A stretch of DNA of 64,000 bases from Stenotrophomonas sp. 169 (GCF_014621775.1 NZ_CP061204.1:2128501-2192500); one strand, 5' to 3'. Positions 26,598-36,369 are shown, counted from the stretch's first letter. Program-made: numbers and translations. Notes: generated by a model from the letters alone, not told the origin.

Positions 26598-27809
26598 GTG
26601 ACTTCCCCCACCTCCACCACACCTGCTGCGGGCCCTGCGCCGCTGCCCATCGCTGCGCTGTTGGCGCTGGCCATGACCGGCTTCATCTGCATCGTCACCG
26701 AAACCCTGCCGGCGGGGCTGCTGCCGCTGATGTCCGATGGGCTGGGCATTACGCCCGCCTTGGCAGGACAGACGGTCACCGCCTACGCACTGGGATCGGT
26801 GATTGCCGCCATTCCGCTGACCATCGCGACCCAGCAGTGGCGGCGACGCAACGTCCTGCTGCTCACCATCGTCGGCTTCCTTGTATTCAATTCGATCACC
26901 GCAGTGTCCAACGACTATGCACTGACCCTGGTGGCCCGCTTCTTTGCTGGCGCCGCAGCAGGCCTGGCGTGGAGCCTGCTGGCCGGCTATGCCCGACGCA
27001 TGGTGCAGCCCGACCAACAGGGCAGGGCGATGGCCATCGCCATGGTAGGCACACCGATTGCGCTGTCGCTCGGCGTGCCGCTGGGCACGTGGATGGGCGG
27101 CCTGCTGGGTTGGCGCACTGCGTTCGCTGCCATGTCGGCGCTGACCGTCGTGTTGATCGTCTGGGTGCTGGTCAAGGTGCCGGACTACCCGGGCCAGTCA
27201 GCCGCCCAGCGCGTCCCGCTGCGCAGGGTGCTCACCACGCCGGGCGTGCGTCCGGTGCTGGCGACCGTCATGGCATGGATGCTGGCGCACAACATCCTGT
27301 ACACCTACGTGGCCCCGTTCGCGGCCAACGCCGGGCTCGCCGAACGCGTGGACGTGCTGCTGCTGGTCTTCGGTGTTTCGGCACTGATCGGCATCGGCGT
27401 GGCAGCCAAGCGGGTCGAGCGACACCTCCGGAGCACCGTGCTGGTGTCGTTGGCCACGTTCTTCGTGATCTGCGTGACCCTGGCGTTCCTGCAGCAGCTG
27501 CAGCCGGTGGTGTATGTCTGCGTGGCGATCTGGGGCCTGACGTTCGGCGGTGCCGCCACACTGCTGCAGACGGCGTTGGCCGACAGTGCGGGCGAGGGCG
27601 CCGACGTGGCGCTGTCACTCAACGTCGTCGCCTGGAACCTGGTCATCGCCGGTGGCGGTGTCATGGGCGGGGTGCTGCTGGACCAGTGGGGGGCGCAGAC
27701 CTTCCCGGCGGCGATGGCGTTCCTGCTGGCCGTTGGCTTCTGCATCGTCTGGCGCGCGCGACATCACGGATTTGCGGCTGGCGCACGCGCGGCGGTGGCC
27801 GGGCACTAG
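26598..27809 (+). CDS. MFS exporter (DHA1 type)
   Basis: A 403-residue twelve-helix transporter of the drug/sugar-efflux DHA1 group. TETLPAGLLPLMSDGLG (33-49) and a TAYALGSVIAAIPLT helix are typical of the AraJ/YdhP/NepI branch. The motif-C-like MVGTPIALSLGVPLGTWMG segment follows in helix 5. GTG 26598 follows AAAGGACACTGC. Longer readings would include the operator region. It is controlled by the divergent TetR gene, judging by the shared operators. Substrate unknown. Confidence 0.9.
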   Translation: MTSPTSTTPAAGPAPLPIAALLALAMTGFICIVTETLPAGLLPLMSDGLGITPALAGQTVTAYALGSVIAAIPLTIATQQWRRRNVLLLTIVGFLVFNSITAVSNDYALTLVARFFAGAAAGLAWSLLAGYARRMVQPDQQGRAMAIAMVGTPIALSLGVPLGTWMGGLLGWRTAFAAMSALTVVLIVWVLVKVPDYPGQSAAQRVPLRRVLTTPGVRPVLATVMAWMLAHNILYTYVAPFAANAGLAERVDVLLLVFGVSALIGIGVAAKRVERHLRSTVLVSLATFFVICVTLAFLQQLQPVVYVCVAIWGLTFGGAATLLQTALADSAGEGADVALSLNVVAWNLVIAGGGVMGGVLLDQWGAQTFPAAMAFLLAVGFCIVWRARHHGFAAGARAAVAGH

Positions 27810-27829
27810 GCCGTCATCGGGTCAGGAGG

Positions 27830-27849
27830 GACGGCCGCATCATAGCGGC
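27830..27849 (+). terminator. hairpin downstream of the MFS gene
   Basis: CGGCCGC (27830-27836), loop ATCATA, GCGGCCG (27843-27849). A GC-rich seven-base-pair stem lies 20 bases after the stop, without a T-run. Confidence 0.5.
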
Positions 27850-27970
27850 CGCCCCTGCCGGTGATGTCATAAACCGTTGATGGGCAAGGCCTTCATTATT
27901 CTTCAGACAGTCATCAGGCCCTTCATTTGATGGCATGGTCCGCTGCGGACTCCTCTGCTGGAGTGTGCCC

Positions 27971-29080
27971 ATGTCGATCCTGCTTCGCCTGTTTCCTCTC
28001 ACCGTCCTGCTGCTCGCCGCCAGCGCCGCATGCGCTGCTCCTCCCATGGCCGTGGCGGAGGATTGGCCCGCCGGTGACCCGGCAGGTCACGGCTTCGATC
28101 CTGCGCGACTCGTCGCGCTCGATGCGGCGATCAACAGCGGCCAAGCGCCTGACACCACCAGCGTGCTGGTGATCCATCAGGGCGCATTGATCCACGAGGC
28201 GTACTTCAACGGCGCTGACCGGGAGACGCTGCACAACACCCGCTCGTTGACCAAGAGCGTCACCGCACTGCTGGTGGGGGCGGCCATCGACCGCGGCTTT
28301 ATCGACGGGGTGAGCGCTCCGGTGCTGGGCTACTTCCCGGACAGGACGCCCGCGCACCCTGGCCCCTTCAAGGACGCCATCACCCTCGAAGACCTGCTGA
28401 CGATGAGTGCGGCGTGGGAGTGCGATGACAACAACAGCTTCTCGGCCGGGAACGAAGAACGCATGTACGTCAGTGCTGACTGGACCGGGTTCACGCTGGA
28501 CCTGCCCGAGCGCGGCTACGCGCCGTGGAATCTGCGCCCGGCGGACAGCCCGCACGGTCGCGCCTTCGCTTACTGCACGGCCAACTCTTTCCTGTTGGGC
28601 GCGATCGTCGAACGCGCGGCCCATATGCCTCTGGCACAGTTCGCGGCCGACGCGCTGGAACGGCCCTTGGGCATCCGGACGTCGGTGTGGCAGCGTGCTT
28701 CAGAAGGCGTCGGCATGGGCGGCGGCGGCACCCAGTACCGCAGCCGTGACCTCGCCAAGTTGGGGCAGTTGATGCTGGACGGCGGTCGCTGGAAGGGTAG
28801 GCAGGTGATCTCTGCCGATTGGATCGAGGCCATGACCCAGGTGCGTGCGCAGACTCCGTTCGACGCAGAGTACGGTTACCAGATGTGGCGCTTCACCTTC
28901 AAGGACGGCGCACGGCTGCTGCACGCGTGGACGATGTCCGGCAATGGCGGTAACGCGGTATTCGTGGTGCCCGAGAAAGCGCTGGTGATGGTGGTGACCC
29001 GCACCCGCTACAACCAGCGCGGCATGCATGAGCAGACCCGGGCGCTGCTGCAGGATTTCGTCCTCACCGCGCCGCAGTAG
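27971..29080 (+). CDS. beta-lactamase-family serine hydrolase
   Basis: A 369-residue exported protein of the class C beta-lactamase/esterase fold. Signal peptide 1-22 ends SAACA. The catalytic S-x2-K motif is SLTK (Ser92, Lys95). The second-motif tyrosine is in AYCTANSFLLG near residue 200, and MSGNGG near the C terminus takes the place of the KTG/HTG motif. Such proteins are usually esterases or peptidases, not resistance enzymes. It ends inside the 3' end of the convergent regulator gene (17-base overlap). Stand-alone transcription is likely. Confidence 0.88.
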   Translation: MSILLRLFPLTVLLLAASAACAAPPMAVAEDWPAGDPAGHGFDPARLVALDAAINSGQAPDTTSVLVIHQGALIHEAYFNGADRETLHNTRSLTKSVTALLVGAAIDRGFIDGVSAPVLGYFPDRTPAHPGPFKDAITLEDLLTMSAAWECDDNNSFSAGNEERMYVSADWTGFTLDLPERGYAPWNLRPADSPHGRAFAYCTANSFLLGAIVERAAHMPLAQFAADALERPLGIRTSVWQRASEGVGMGGGGTQYRSRDLAKLGQLMLDGGRWKGRQVISADWIEAMTQVRAQTPFDAEYGYQMWRFTFKDGARLLHAWTMSGNGGNAVFVVPEKALVMVVTRTRYNQRGMHEQTRALLQDFVLTAPQ

Positions 29081-30653
29081 GCTGCCGTGCGTCTTCGGGA
29101 AGGATGCCCGATGCGATGACGCGCGCCCGTTCGGTCGCCACGTGGGCCTGCACCGACTTCAGCACCGCGGCGAATTCGGGGTCGGTACGCAACGCGCTGA
29201 ACAGCGGTGACACCCGCAGATACGCAGCATCACGGTAACCGCTGGCAACAGCAGCGTTGAGCGCTTGCAGGGCGGCCTGCCGGTCGCCCGCCAGCTCGGC
29301 GAGCAGGGCCGCTTCCACCCCGTCCAAGGGGTCGGCACCCTGCGCAAGCCCGGCCTGCAACGCGGCGGACTGCTGACGCAGCACGGTTACAGCGGGCACC
29401 GGGGTTGCGCCGGTGATCCAGGCGACAGTGCCGGGCAGGCTGGCGTGAGACTTTAAGGCCCGTGCCTGCAGGGCAGCACTGCGGGCAGCGGGCTGGTCAC
29501 GGCGCTGCAACGCCAGCTCCGTCGCCAGCAGATACAGCGCGGCGTGCTCGGTGCCGCGTGCCATGGCCTCATCCAGCGTTGCCTGTGCCTCCGCGGTGCG
29601 GCCTTGTCCATACAGAAAGACGGGCCAGGCACTGTTCGAAAAAACATTGTCCGGATACAGCTGGAAGCTGCGCCGGTAACGCGCCTCGGCCGCCGCGGTG
29701 TAGCCCAGCAGCTCCAGGTTCGAGGCCACCTGCACCGGCCAGAAGCGCACACGTTCCGGATGACGCACGGCGAGGTTTGAAGCAAGCGCATCATGCAGGC
29801 GCCCCTTGCGGGCATACAGATACGCGGCCGAGGCGCGGCTTGCGTCGTCGTCGGGGTCCAGCTGCGCCGCGTGCTCATACGCGGCCAGCGCGGCGTCGAC
29901 CTCGCCAAGGCAATCATGCGCATAGCCCAACGTCGCATAGGCCGCAGACCGCTCCGGGCTGCGCACCACCACAGCCTGCGCCAGCGTCAACGCCTGCTGC
30001 ACATCGTTGCGGTTGCCGTTGTACAGGCACGCACGCGCGGCGAGGGCGCGGGAAACACCGAGCTGAGCCGGCATATCATCCGGCACCTCCTGCAAGCGCT
30101 GGCGATACAGCGCCAGGGCGCGTTCGTTGTTGTCGCGCTGACCGATGGCCGCGTAATACTCCGCACGCTCCAGCAGCGGCGATGCGCCAGCGCCCACGGC
30201 GGCCGGCCATTGCCACCACGCAAGTCCAGACAGCGCGAGGACCAGCAGCGCGGCGGCTCCGATGATCATCGGCGTACGGCGCGGCGGAGGCGTGAGCTGC
30301 GTGTCCGCCGATGCATCCGGCACCGGCTCGCTGCACAACTGATAGCCCTGACCGCGCACGGAGCGCAGATAACGCGCCTGACGCCCGTCGTCGCCCAGTG
30401 CCTGGCGCAGCAGGCGGACGCGCTGGGTCACCGTCTCTTCGTTGACGTGCGCGGGCGCCCACACGTTGGCGATCAGGTCATCGAAACCGACGACCCGGGT
30501 GCCTTGGGTGATCAGGTAATGCAGCAGGCGAAAGCTGAGCCCGGCCACGTCCACGACCTGGCCCCCCTCACGGACCACGCGCTGCCGCGCCACATCGATG
30601 CGCAGGTCATCAAGGCAGTAGTGCAGGGGCAGGGTGCCGGCGGCCTCAGCCAT
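29064..30653 (-). CDS. CadC-like membrane regulator: wHTH, one helix, TPR sensor
   Basis: A 529-residue protein. Residues 10-105 are an OmpR/PhoB-type winged helix (FRLLHYLITQG, then RLLRQALGDDGRQARYLRSVRGQGYQL). A proline-rich linker leads to a single membrane helix (about 127-148). The remainder is a periplasmic domain of tetratricopeptide-like helix pairs. This layout matches membrane-integrated one-component regulators that sense periplasmic signals and bind DNA directly. The target is unknown; the convergent beta-lactamase-fold gene overlaps its 3' end and the small membrane protein gene is divergent. Confidence 0.9.
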   Translation of the reverse strand: MAEAAGTLPLHYCLDDLRIDVARQRVVREGGQVVDVAGLSFRLLHYLITQGTRVVGFDDLIANVWAPAHVNEETVTQRVRLLRQALGDDGRQARYLRSVRGQGYQLCSEPVPDASADTQLTPPPRRTPMIIGAAALLVLALSGLAWWQWPAAVGAGASPLLERAEYYAAIGQRDNNERALALYRQRLQEVPDDMPAQLGVSRALAARACLYNGNRNDVQQALTLAQAVVVRSPERSAAYATLGYAHDCLGEVDAALAAYEHAAQLDPDDDASRASAAYLYARKGRLHDALASNLAVRHPERVRFWPVQVASNLELLGYTAAAEARYRRSFQLYPDNVFSNSAWPVFLYGQGRTAEAQATLDEAMARGTEHAALYLLATELALQRRDQPAARSAALQARALKSHASLPGTVAWITGATPVPAVTVLRQQSAALQAGLAQGADPLDGVEAALLAELAGDRQAALQALNAAVASGYRDAAYLRVSPLFSALRTDPEFAAVLKSVQAHVATERARVIASGILPEDARQPTAAR

Positions 30654-30815
30654 GGAGGAACACAGCGCTACAACGGGTCAACGGGGTCACCTGGCGGCGG
30701 CGGGTCGTGGCTGCCGAGGGTAGCAGGCAGCTGCGGTCATCGGTGCTTGCCGATGCGGCATTGGTAGAATGCAGGTCAGGGCAGGGGGCCCGGACGGGAA
30801 AAGGAAGAACCGGCA

Positions 30816-31649
30816 ATGGACATGCACGCAGGCGCGACGGACGTGCCGAATCAAGAACCCGACAGCGGCGAAGCGCTGACCTTCGACTGGCTGTATCAGC
30901 AGGTCCAGCGTTATGCCAAGCACAGTGTGTATCCGCAGGCATCGAGAATCGAGCGCTGGTCATTCCGCATCGGCTTGTTGGCTGCCGCAATCGGGATCAT
31001 CGCTGGCGTGACGCCGGCTCGCTGGCTCGACCCTACCGTAGCCCTCCCCGTCACGCTGGTATGCGTATGCGTTGAGATCGGCGGCTTCCTGCTGGGGTTC
31101 GTCCTGCAGGCGCGCAGGGATCTGCGCCAGTACACCCAGCCGCGGCTCTCCCATGCGAAGGAGATGGACGCCGACTTTGCCCATTGGCGAGAGCTGGTGC
31201 AGCGTCTGCACGCATTCCCCCGGCAACAGCGCGAAGAGCGCCTGCGCTTCGTCAGCACCCTGCGGACCGGCATGACCGATCGGATGGGGATGATGTACGG
31301 CGGACTGCAGCGCCTCGGGCCGTTCCCCCTGCTGATCGCGCTCTATCTGCAGTTCCGCCACTGGCAGTGGGGCGACTGGTCTGCGGTTTTCGATGTCACG
31401 TTCATCGAAGCAGTACTGATCGTCGCCATGGTGCTGCTGTATGCGGTGGGGTGGCTGCTGGTCGGGCTGCGGGTTCGGCTGGATACCTATGTCAGCCTGC
31501 TCGAGGCGTCGTTGCACGAGGGCGCTGCTTCCGGTGATCCCGCAGCTCCACCGTGCCAGGGTGTCACTTCGCCTCGATATGCAGGCGAAGCCCCATCGCA
31601 CTCAACACCGCCGTCAGACTCGTCAGGCGCACGCCAGCTGGCGCAGTGA
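30816..31649 (+). CDS. uncharacterised four-helix membrane protein
   Basis: A 277-residue protein with four likely membrane helices at about 50-66, 78-97, 166-180 and 192-218 and a basic loop between the pairs (QARRDLRQYTQPRLSHAKEMD). AAGGAA precedes the ATG by nine bases. I do not recognise the family. The last roughly 30 residues (PPCQGVTSPRYAGEAPSHST...) are low-complexity and are encoded opposite the small helix-turn-helix gene, so they may be a read-through tail gained when the two genes became adjacent. No function is proposed. Confidence 0.75.
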   Translation: MDMHAGATDVPNQEPDSGEALTFDWLYQQVQRYAKHSVYPQASRIERWSFRIGLLAAAIGIIAGVTPARWLDPTVALPVTLVCVCVEIGGFLLGFVLQARRDLRQYTQPRLSHAKEMDADFAHWRELVQRLHAFPRQQREERLRFVSTLRTGMTDRMGMMYGGLQRLGPFPLLIALYLQFRHWQWGDWSAVFDVTFIEAVLIVAMVLLYAVGWLLVGLRVRLDTYVSLLEASLHEGAASGDPAAPPCQGVTSPRYAGEAPSHSTPPSDSSGARQLAQ

Positions 31650-31740
31650 GCCGTCGGCGGATGGTCAGGGGATTTGAGCGCAGCGTCGTGGCGATGTCTT
31701 CCAGGCCATCTGGGCACGGTGTTTGCGGGTTCTCGTCCAT
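31564..31740 (-). CDS. small helix-turn-helix protein, antitoxin-like
   Basis: 58 residues from ATG 31740 (a TTG at 31746 would overlap the preceding stop). LEDIATTLRSNPLTIRRRL looks like a helix-turn-helix, and the C terminus RLTSLTAVLSAMGLRLHI matches the closing segment of HigA/XRE-type antitoxins. It lies two bases after a 130-residue gene of unknown function, the toxin-then-antitoxin order of HigBA modules. Its 3' end overlaps the convergent membrane-protein gene by 86 bases. Short length and the overlap keep confidence moderate. Confidence 0.6.
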   Translation of the reverse strand: MDENPQTPCPDGLEDIATTLRSNPLTIRRRLTAPAGVRLTSLTAVLSAMGLRLHIEAK

Positions 31741-31742
31741 GT

Positions 31743-32135
31743 TCAATGGACTCCCAGGTCCGGTCCGACCGACGTCTTTATCAAATCTCTACCGACCACC
31801 AGCAGCCCCTCCAGCAGATGCTCGCCCAGCAGGGTGTCGGTATGCCCATCGCCACGTGAGAGATGCTCGCCATGCAGGATCTCAAGGATGGCATCCAACC
31901 CTTGCAGGACGCGTCTCGACACGATGACCTTACCGCTGCGCGCCAGCTCGCCTTCAATCTCGGACGGGGCCGGGACCAGAGCCAGTCGTGGCGTCCATGG
32001 ATGAGTGGGGTGGTCGCGTTCGAACTGCTCGATCTGCGCTTCCAGTCGATCGACAAAGCCGGGTGGGAAGGCGTTCACGCGGTCGCCAAGCAATAGCGCC
32101 AGGCGAGCGCGGCTGCGTGGATGCTGGGGTGTCAT
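31743..32135 (-). CDS. uncharacterised 130-residue protein paired with an HTH gene
   Basis: Starts [20 protein letters not shown] from ATG 32135. The body [20 protein letters not shown], then a C-terminal helical region with [18 protein letters not shown], reads like a real soluble protein. I do not recognise the family. It ends two bases before the antitoxin-like gene, so the two are probably co-transcribed; a toxin role is possible but has no motif support. Confidence 0.55.
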
Positions 32136-32198
32136 CGGTCGGACCTCGCATGCGATGAGGCCACCTGCGCCATGGCGCAGGGTGGCGGGCGATGCGGG

Positions 32199-32343
32199 TT
32201 GGCATACCGGGGAATTACTCAAACCGGCGGATTGGGATCCCCACGCACCGCCCGCCGTATGACCGGTGGGCAATGCTGTGCATTCTCCGCCGTACCCCGA
32301 GAGGTAGAACAGAGCCAATTGAGTAATTCCGTCAGGATGCCAA
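32199..32343. repeat. long inverted repeat with 96-base centre
   Basis: GGAATTACTCAA (32211-32222) and its exact complement TTGAGTAATTCC (32319-32330) face each other. Outside them TTGGCAT (32199-32205) mirrors ATGCCAA (32337-32343). It is AT-rich compared with its surroundings and lies in the 316-base gap between the unknown/antitoxin-like pair and the PepSY gene. It resembles the termini of a small non-coding mobile element or a pair of operator sites. Nothing else is evident in 32136-32451. Confidence 0.7.
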
Positions 32344-32451
32344 TCCCGGCTGCCGCCTTTCGGCTTCAGCCCGGTCATCCTGCTCGCGCAGCGAAAAGGC
32401 GTCTATCAGGAAAGCTGCAGTTGTACGAGATGCGTCATCACCGGCATTCCG

Positions 32452-33879
32452 TCAATCCAGCCAACGGAACAGGCGTAACCGCGGCCTGATCCAGCGATCA
32501 AACGCCCAGACCACCAGCAGCGACAGAAACACCAGCGGCAGCACGATGGCGGTCGCGAGGACGATGACGAGCCACCAGCGAAGCGGCGTGCGGCTGCCTG
32601 TTCCCGGTGCGCCGATGCGGCCAGCCGGCTTGCGCCGCCACCACATCACCACACCCGACACACACAGCACGACGATGCCGATGCACGTGGCCAGCATGAC
32701 CGCCTGATTGGCACGCCCGAAATAGTTGCCCATGTGCAGCTGCACGCCCATTTCGATGGCCTGGGCCACGATGCCGTAATCATCGAAGCCCGCCCGCACC
32801 AGCAGTTCGCCCTCTCTGTCGAAGTGGTAGGTGACCTGGCCCTGGGGCCTGTCGGGGTAGGTGTAGGCCATCAACGCACCGCGCTGCGTGCTCGGCAGGA
32901 ATACCCGCAGCGGGTCTGCCGTGCCTGCAGCGCGCACATGCGCTATCGCGCGCTCCAAACCTGCTGCGGTCCACTGACGCGCCGCACCGTCCGCCGGGGA
33001 CGCGTGGCTTCCGTGATGCGAATGCGCTGCGTCGGCCGCCGCCTCGGCAGGCGGCATCGGCGCGTGCTGCAACGTCCACGGCACGTCGTTGAACACACTG
33101 CCGATCTTCGGTGCCTCCGGTGCCACGTAGCGGCGATAAACCGGCGGGTAACCCGCATGGATGGCCTCCGCGCCACCGCGCACCCAGTCGCCCCAGAACG
33201 CGGCCCATGGCAGGCCGGTGAAGATCAGGAACAGCACCAGCACTGACACCCACAGGCCCGTGGCAGCATGTAGCGACTTCCAGAATGCCCGCCCCTTGGC
33301 GCGCATATCCGGGACAACGCCCGACCACCAGGCAAGCCCTTGTCCACGCGGCCAGCCCAGATAGAGCCCCGTCACGATAAGCACCACCGCCCAACACGCG
33401 GCCAGCTCGATCAGGTAACTGCCCAGCGTGCCCAGCATCAGCGACCCATGCAGGCGCTCGGCGAAACCGACCAGCGTCCGGGACGGCACCATCGCGCCAA
33501 GCACCTGACCGGTGCCGGGGTCGACGAAGGTGATCTGACTTTCTGCATCGGCGCGCTGCAGATAGACCTGGGCAGGACGTTGCCGATCAGTCGGTACATC
33601 GATCCGCGTGGCGCTGCTACCGGGCGCGGAGGCCTCCGCCGCATCGATCATGCTCGCCAGCGGTGATCGCTCTTGCCACGGGGCAGGGGTGAAGCGCAGC
33701 TCCGGGTAGAGGGCATCGTTCAACTCATCGTTGAACAGATAGATCGCACCGGTGATGGCAAGCAACACCAGAAACGGCGCGACGAACAGCCCGGCATACA
33801 GATGCCAACGCCAGAACAGCCGATGCCGGTCCCGGTTGCCGGGATCGCCGCGCTGTGCGGAAGTAGAGTGTGAGGTCAT
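32452..33879 (-). CDS. PepSY-associated (PiuB-type) membrane protein
   Basis: A 475-residue inner-membrane protein of the PepSY-TM family: HLYAGLFVAPFLVLLAITGAIYLF (26-49), a periplasmic PepSY loop, LHGSLMLGTLGSYLIELAACWAVVLIVTGLYLGWP, then HAATGLWVSVLVLFLIFTGLPW, a long His-rich loop (AAHSHHGSH) and two final helices. Family members such as PiuB/FoxB help reduce or release metal-siderophore complexes. It begins one base after the TonB receptor stop (TGACATG), so the two are translationally linked. Confidence 0.9.
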   Translation of the reverse strand: MTSHSTSAQRGDPGNRDRHRLFWRWHLYAGLFVAPFLVLLAITGAIYLFNDELNDALYPELRFTPAPWQERSPLASMIDAAEASAPGSSATRIDVPTDRQRPAQVYLQRADAESQITFVDPGTGQVLGAMVPSRTLVGFAERLHGSLMLGTLGSYLIELAACWAVVLIVTGLYLGWPRGQGLAWWSGVVPDMRAKGRAFWKSLHAATGLWVSVLVLFLIFTGLPWAAFWGDWVRGGAEAIHAGYPPVYRRYVAPEAPKIGSVFNDVPWTLQHAPMPPAEAAADAAHSHHGSHASPADGAARQWTAAGLERAIAHVRAAGTADPLRVFLPSTQRGALMAYTYPDRPQGQVTYHFDREGELLVRAGFDDYGIVAQAIEMGVQLHMGNYFGRANQAVMLATCIGIVVLCVSGVVMWWRRKPAGRIGAPGTGSRTPLRWWLVIVLATAIVLPLVFLSLLVVWAFDRWIRPRLRLFRWLD

Positions 33880-33880
33880 G

Positions 33881-36100
33881 TCAGAACCGCGTGCGCAGGG
33901 TCAGCTCGACGCTGCGGGGTGCGCCGAGGTAGATGTGGGTGGACGGATACCCGGAATACGCTCCATAAAGCGCGTTCGACAGATTCCGCACACGCAGCAC
34001 CGCCGATACCTGCTGCCAGTCGTAGCCGACCCAGGCATCGAACGTCGTATGGCCACGGACGTGGATCGTGTTGGCGTTGTCGGTGTAGAAACCGCCGACG
34101 CTGCGGCCGGAGGCCCCTACAGAAAACGGAAGGCCCAGGAAGCGATAGGTCGCAGCCAGTGCGGCCGTGCCATTGGGCACATTGGTGGGGCGATTGCCGC
34201 CGCGATCGGCCCCGCCGGCTTCCAGCAGGCGATCGTAGCGCGCGCTGCCATACGCAGCCGAGAGGTCCACGCGCAGCCCGCGCGTCACCTGGGCCTCTGC
34301 AGACAGTTCAACGCCCTGCGACGACTGCTCGCCACCCTGCACGCTGATGCTCGGGTTGACCGGGTCGCGGGTCAGGATGTTATCCCGCTCGATCCGGTAG
34401 GCCGCTGCAGTAAGTTCCATGCGCTTGTCCCACACGCTCGCCTTGATGCCCGCCTCGAGCGACTTGCCCTTGCTGAGATCGAACACACCGGCAGCCGGGC
34501 GCATGGTCAACAGGGTGGACACCGGGCTCACCGCAGTGGCGTACTGCCCGTAGACCTGCACATCCGGGGTGAGGTCGAACACGCTGCCGATCCGCCAGGA
34601 GAACGGGCTGTAATCGGGCCGGAACGCGTCCACGCTGCCGGTATTCAGATCGCGGATGTCACGCGACAGTTTGATGTTTTCCACGCGCCCGCCCGCCAAC
34701 AGGATCCAGCGGTCTGTCACGTTGAGTGCATTCTCGGCGAACACGGCGGTGGTGCGCAGGCGCGACTCGAAGATCACATTGTTTCCCGCGCCGGGAAAGT
34801 TGCCGGCCGATCCATCCGGGAACAGGCCGACATCCGGATCAAGCGGCGATACCGGGGTGGTCACGCCGGTCTGTCGCGGATTGTGGAAATCAGTGTCGTT
34901 GTACTCGGCCCCCGCCGTGAACCGGTTGCGACGTGCCCCGATCTGGCCATCGTAGGACAGCGCAAGACGCTCGTTCCACGTCGTCTGGTCGTGCCGGATC
35001 CGCTCGGCGGTTCGCGAGAACTGCCCGGTCGAACGGTTGTAGATCCAGTTGTCGGAATAGAAAAAGTCCCGGTCGGCCTGATACCAGCTGAGATCGTTCT
35101 GCAGCGTCCAGTTGTCAGCAAGCGGAAGTTCGACACGCCAGCGCAACAGGTCACTGTTGGCGCCGGTGGTGGCACCCAAAGGGTTGTAGTTCACATGGCG
35201 GGTGGCCTTGTCCACGACGAATCCGTTGCTGCTGCGGACGACGTGACTGGGCGATCGGGCCACATCGGCCGGCACCATCGGCGCACCCTGATACGTGCCC
35301 GTACTCTCGTCCTCGGCGTGCTCGAAAGAGAACAACATCGACATGCCGGAATCGCGGCGCCAAAGCAGACTGCCGCCTACCGTCAGCAGGTCCGTGTCGT
35401 TGTTGTCGATGTCATCCAGGCTGTCAGAGCGCAACCGGCTGACGAAACCGCGTACCGCCACGGTATCCGACAGCGGCGTGTTGACGTCCAGGCCGGCCCG
35501 CCACGTGTTGAAGCTGCCGACCCCGAGCATGCCCTCCATGCTGGTCGCGCCGAACTGCGGCTTGCGACTCACCAGGTTGATGGCACCCCCCAGTGCCCCT
35601 TCACCGTAGAGCACCGACGCCGGACCGCGCAACACTTCAACGCGTTCCAAGCCGAACGTATCCAGATTACGGGTGACGATCGTGGAGGTGCCCAGCCGCA
35701 CGCCGTCGTGCAGGACCGAGACCGTGTTGCCACTGAACCCCCGCATCGTGACCACGGCAGGATTGCCCGGCACATTGCCGACCATCGCGCCGCCGACCAT
35801 GTCGAACACCTCGCTGGTGGTGCGTGCCCCCTGGGTGGCGATGTCGTTCTGGTCGATGACCTGCAAAGACGCTGGGGTCTCGCGCTGGGTCAGGCCCAGG
35901 CGGCTGCCTACCGCCTCCGGCGAATCCAGCAGGCGCTGCCGCTGCCCTTGCACGTTCAGCGCGTCCAGCGTCGTCGGGTCTGCAGGCGCAAGCGCACTGC
36001 TGGTCTGGGCAAAGGCGCCGGGTGCGCAGAGTGCGCTGATGGATAGCAGCAGCGCGCCGTGGCGGGGCAGCGTGCCGGATGAGAATCGGGAGATCGTCAT
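33881..36100 (-). CDS. TonB-dependent siderophore-type receptor
   Basis: A 739-residue outer-membrane receptor. The signal peptide ends GAFAQ (about 32). The TonB-box region is LDALNVQGQ. The plug runs QRETPASLQVIDQNDIATQGARTT, then VTMRGFSGNTVSVLHDGVRLG and GPASVLYGEGALGGAINLVSRKP, the pattern of siderophore receptors. The barrel closes with SVELTLRTRF, terminal Phe. It is flanked by a DUF2946 gene upstream and a PepSY membrane protein downstream, a combination seen around iron or copper uptake receptors. The 269 bases before it hold only a short GAGCCGG/CCGGTT stem. Confidence 0.92.
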   Translation of the reverse strand: MTISRFSSGTLPRHGALLLSISALCAPGAFAQTSSALAPADPTTLDALNVQGQRQRLLDSPEAVGSRLGLTQRETPASLQVIDQNDIATQGARTTSEVFDMVGGAMVGNVPGNPAVVTMRGFSGNTVSVLHDGVRLGTSTIVTRNLDTFGLERVEVLRGPASVLYGEGALGGAINLVSRKPQFGATSMEGMLGVGSFNTWRAGLDVNTPLSDTVAVRGFVSRLRSDSLDDIDNNDTDLLTVGGSLLWRRDSGMSMLFSFEHAEDESTGTYQGAPMVPADVARSPSHVVRSSNGFVVDKATRHVNYNPLGATTGANSDLLRWRVELPLADNWTLQNDLSWYQADRDFFYSDNWIYNRSTGQFSRTAERIRHDQTTWNERLALSYDGQIGARRNRFTAGAEYNDTDFHNPRQTGVTTPVSPLDPDVGLFPDGSAGNFPGAGNNVIFESRLRTTAVFAENALNVTDRWILLAGGRVENIKLSRDIRDLNTGSVDAFRPDYSPFSWRIGSVFDLTPDVQVYGQYATAVSPVSTLLTMRPAAGVFDLSKGKSLEAGIKASVWDKRMELTAAAYRIERDNILTRDPVNPSISVQGGEQSSQGVELSAEAQVTRGLRVDLSAAYGSARYDRLLEAGGADRGGNRPTNVPNGTAALAATYRFLGLPFSVGASGRSVGGFYTDNANTIHVRGHTTFDAWVGYDWQQVSAVLRVRNLSNALYGAYSGYPSTHIYLGAPRSVELTLRTRF

Positions 36101-36369
36101 GGGTGGACCCTGGATACGGGATGTCGGACCACGGGATACGGAGTGCCCAAGCGCCCAAGCGCACGGGTGCTGATCGACGCACGATCGGCCACGACATCGA
36201 GATGCCGCGACCCCTCAGGGCCGCGACACGGAATTGAGCCGGCCTGTCAGCCGGTTGCGGAACGGGGGATACAGTGACCAGCCGCGAACTCGCCTGTCCC
36301 GGCGACCTGCCAGCGACGTGGAGCGTGCAGGGACAGCCGGGCTCGGTGGGCCTCAGGGCGCGGGCTGGA

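Noticed and set aside
27971..29080. Antibiotic-resistance beta-lactamase
   Set aside because: The S-x2-K motif is present but the remaining motifs fit general serine hydrolases/esterases; no resistance context.
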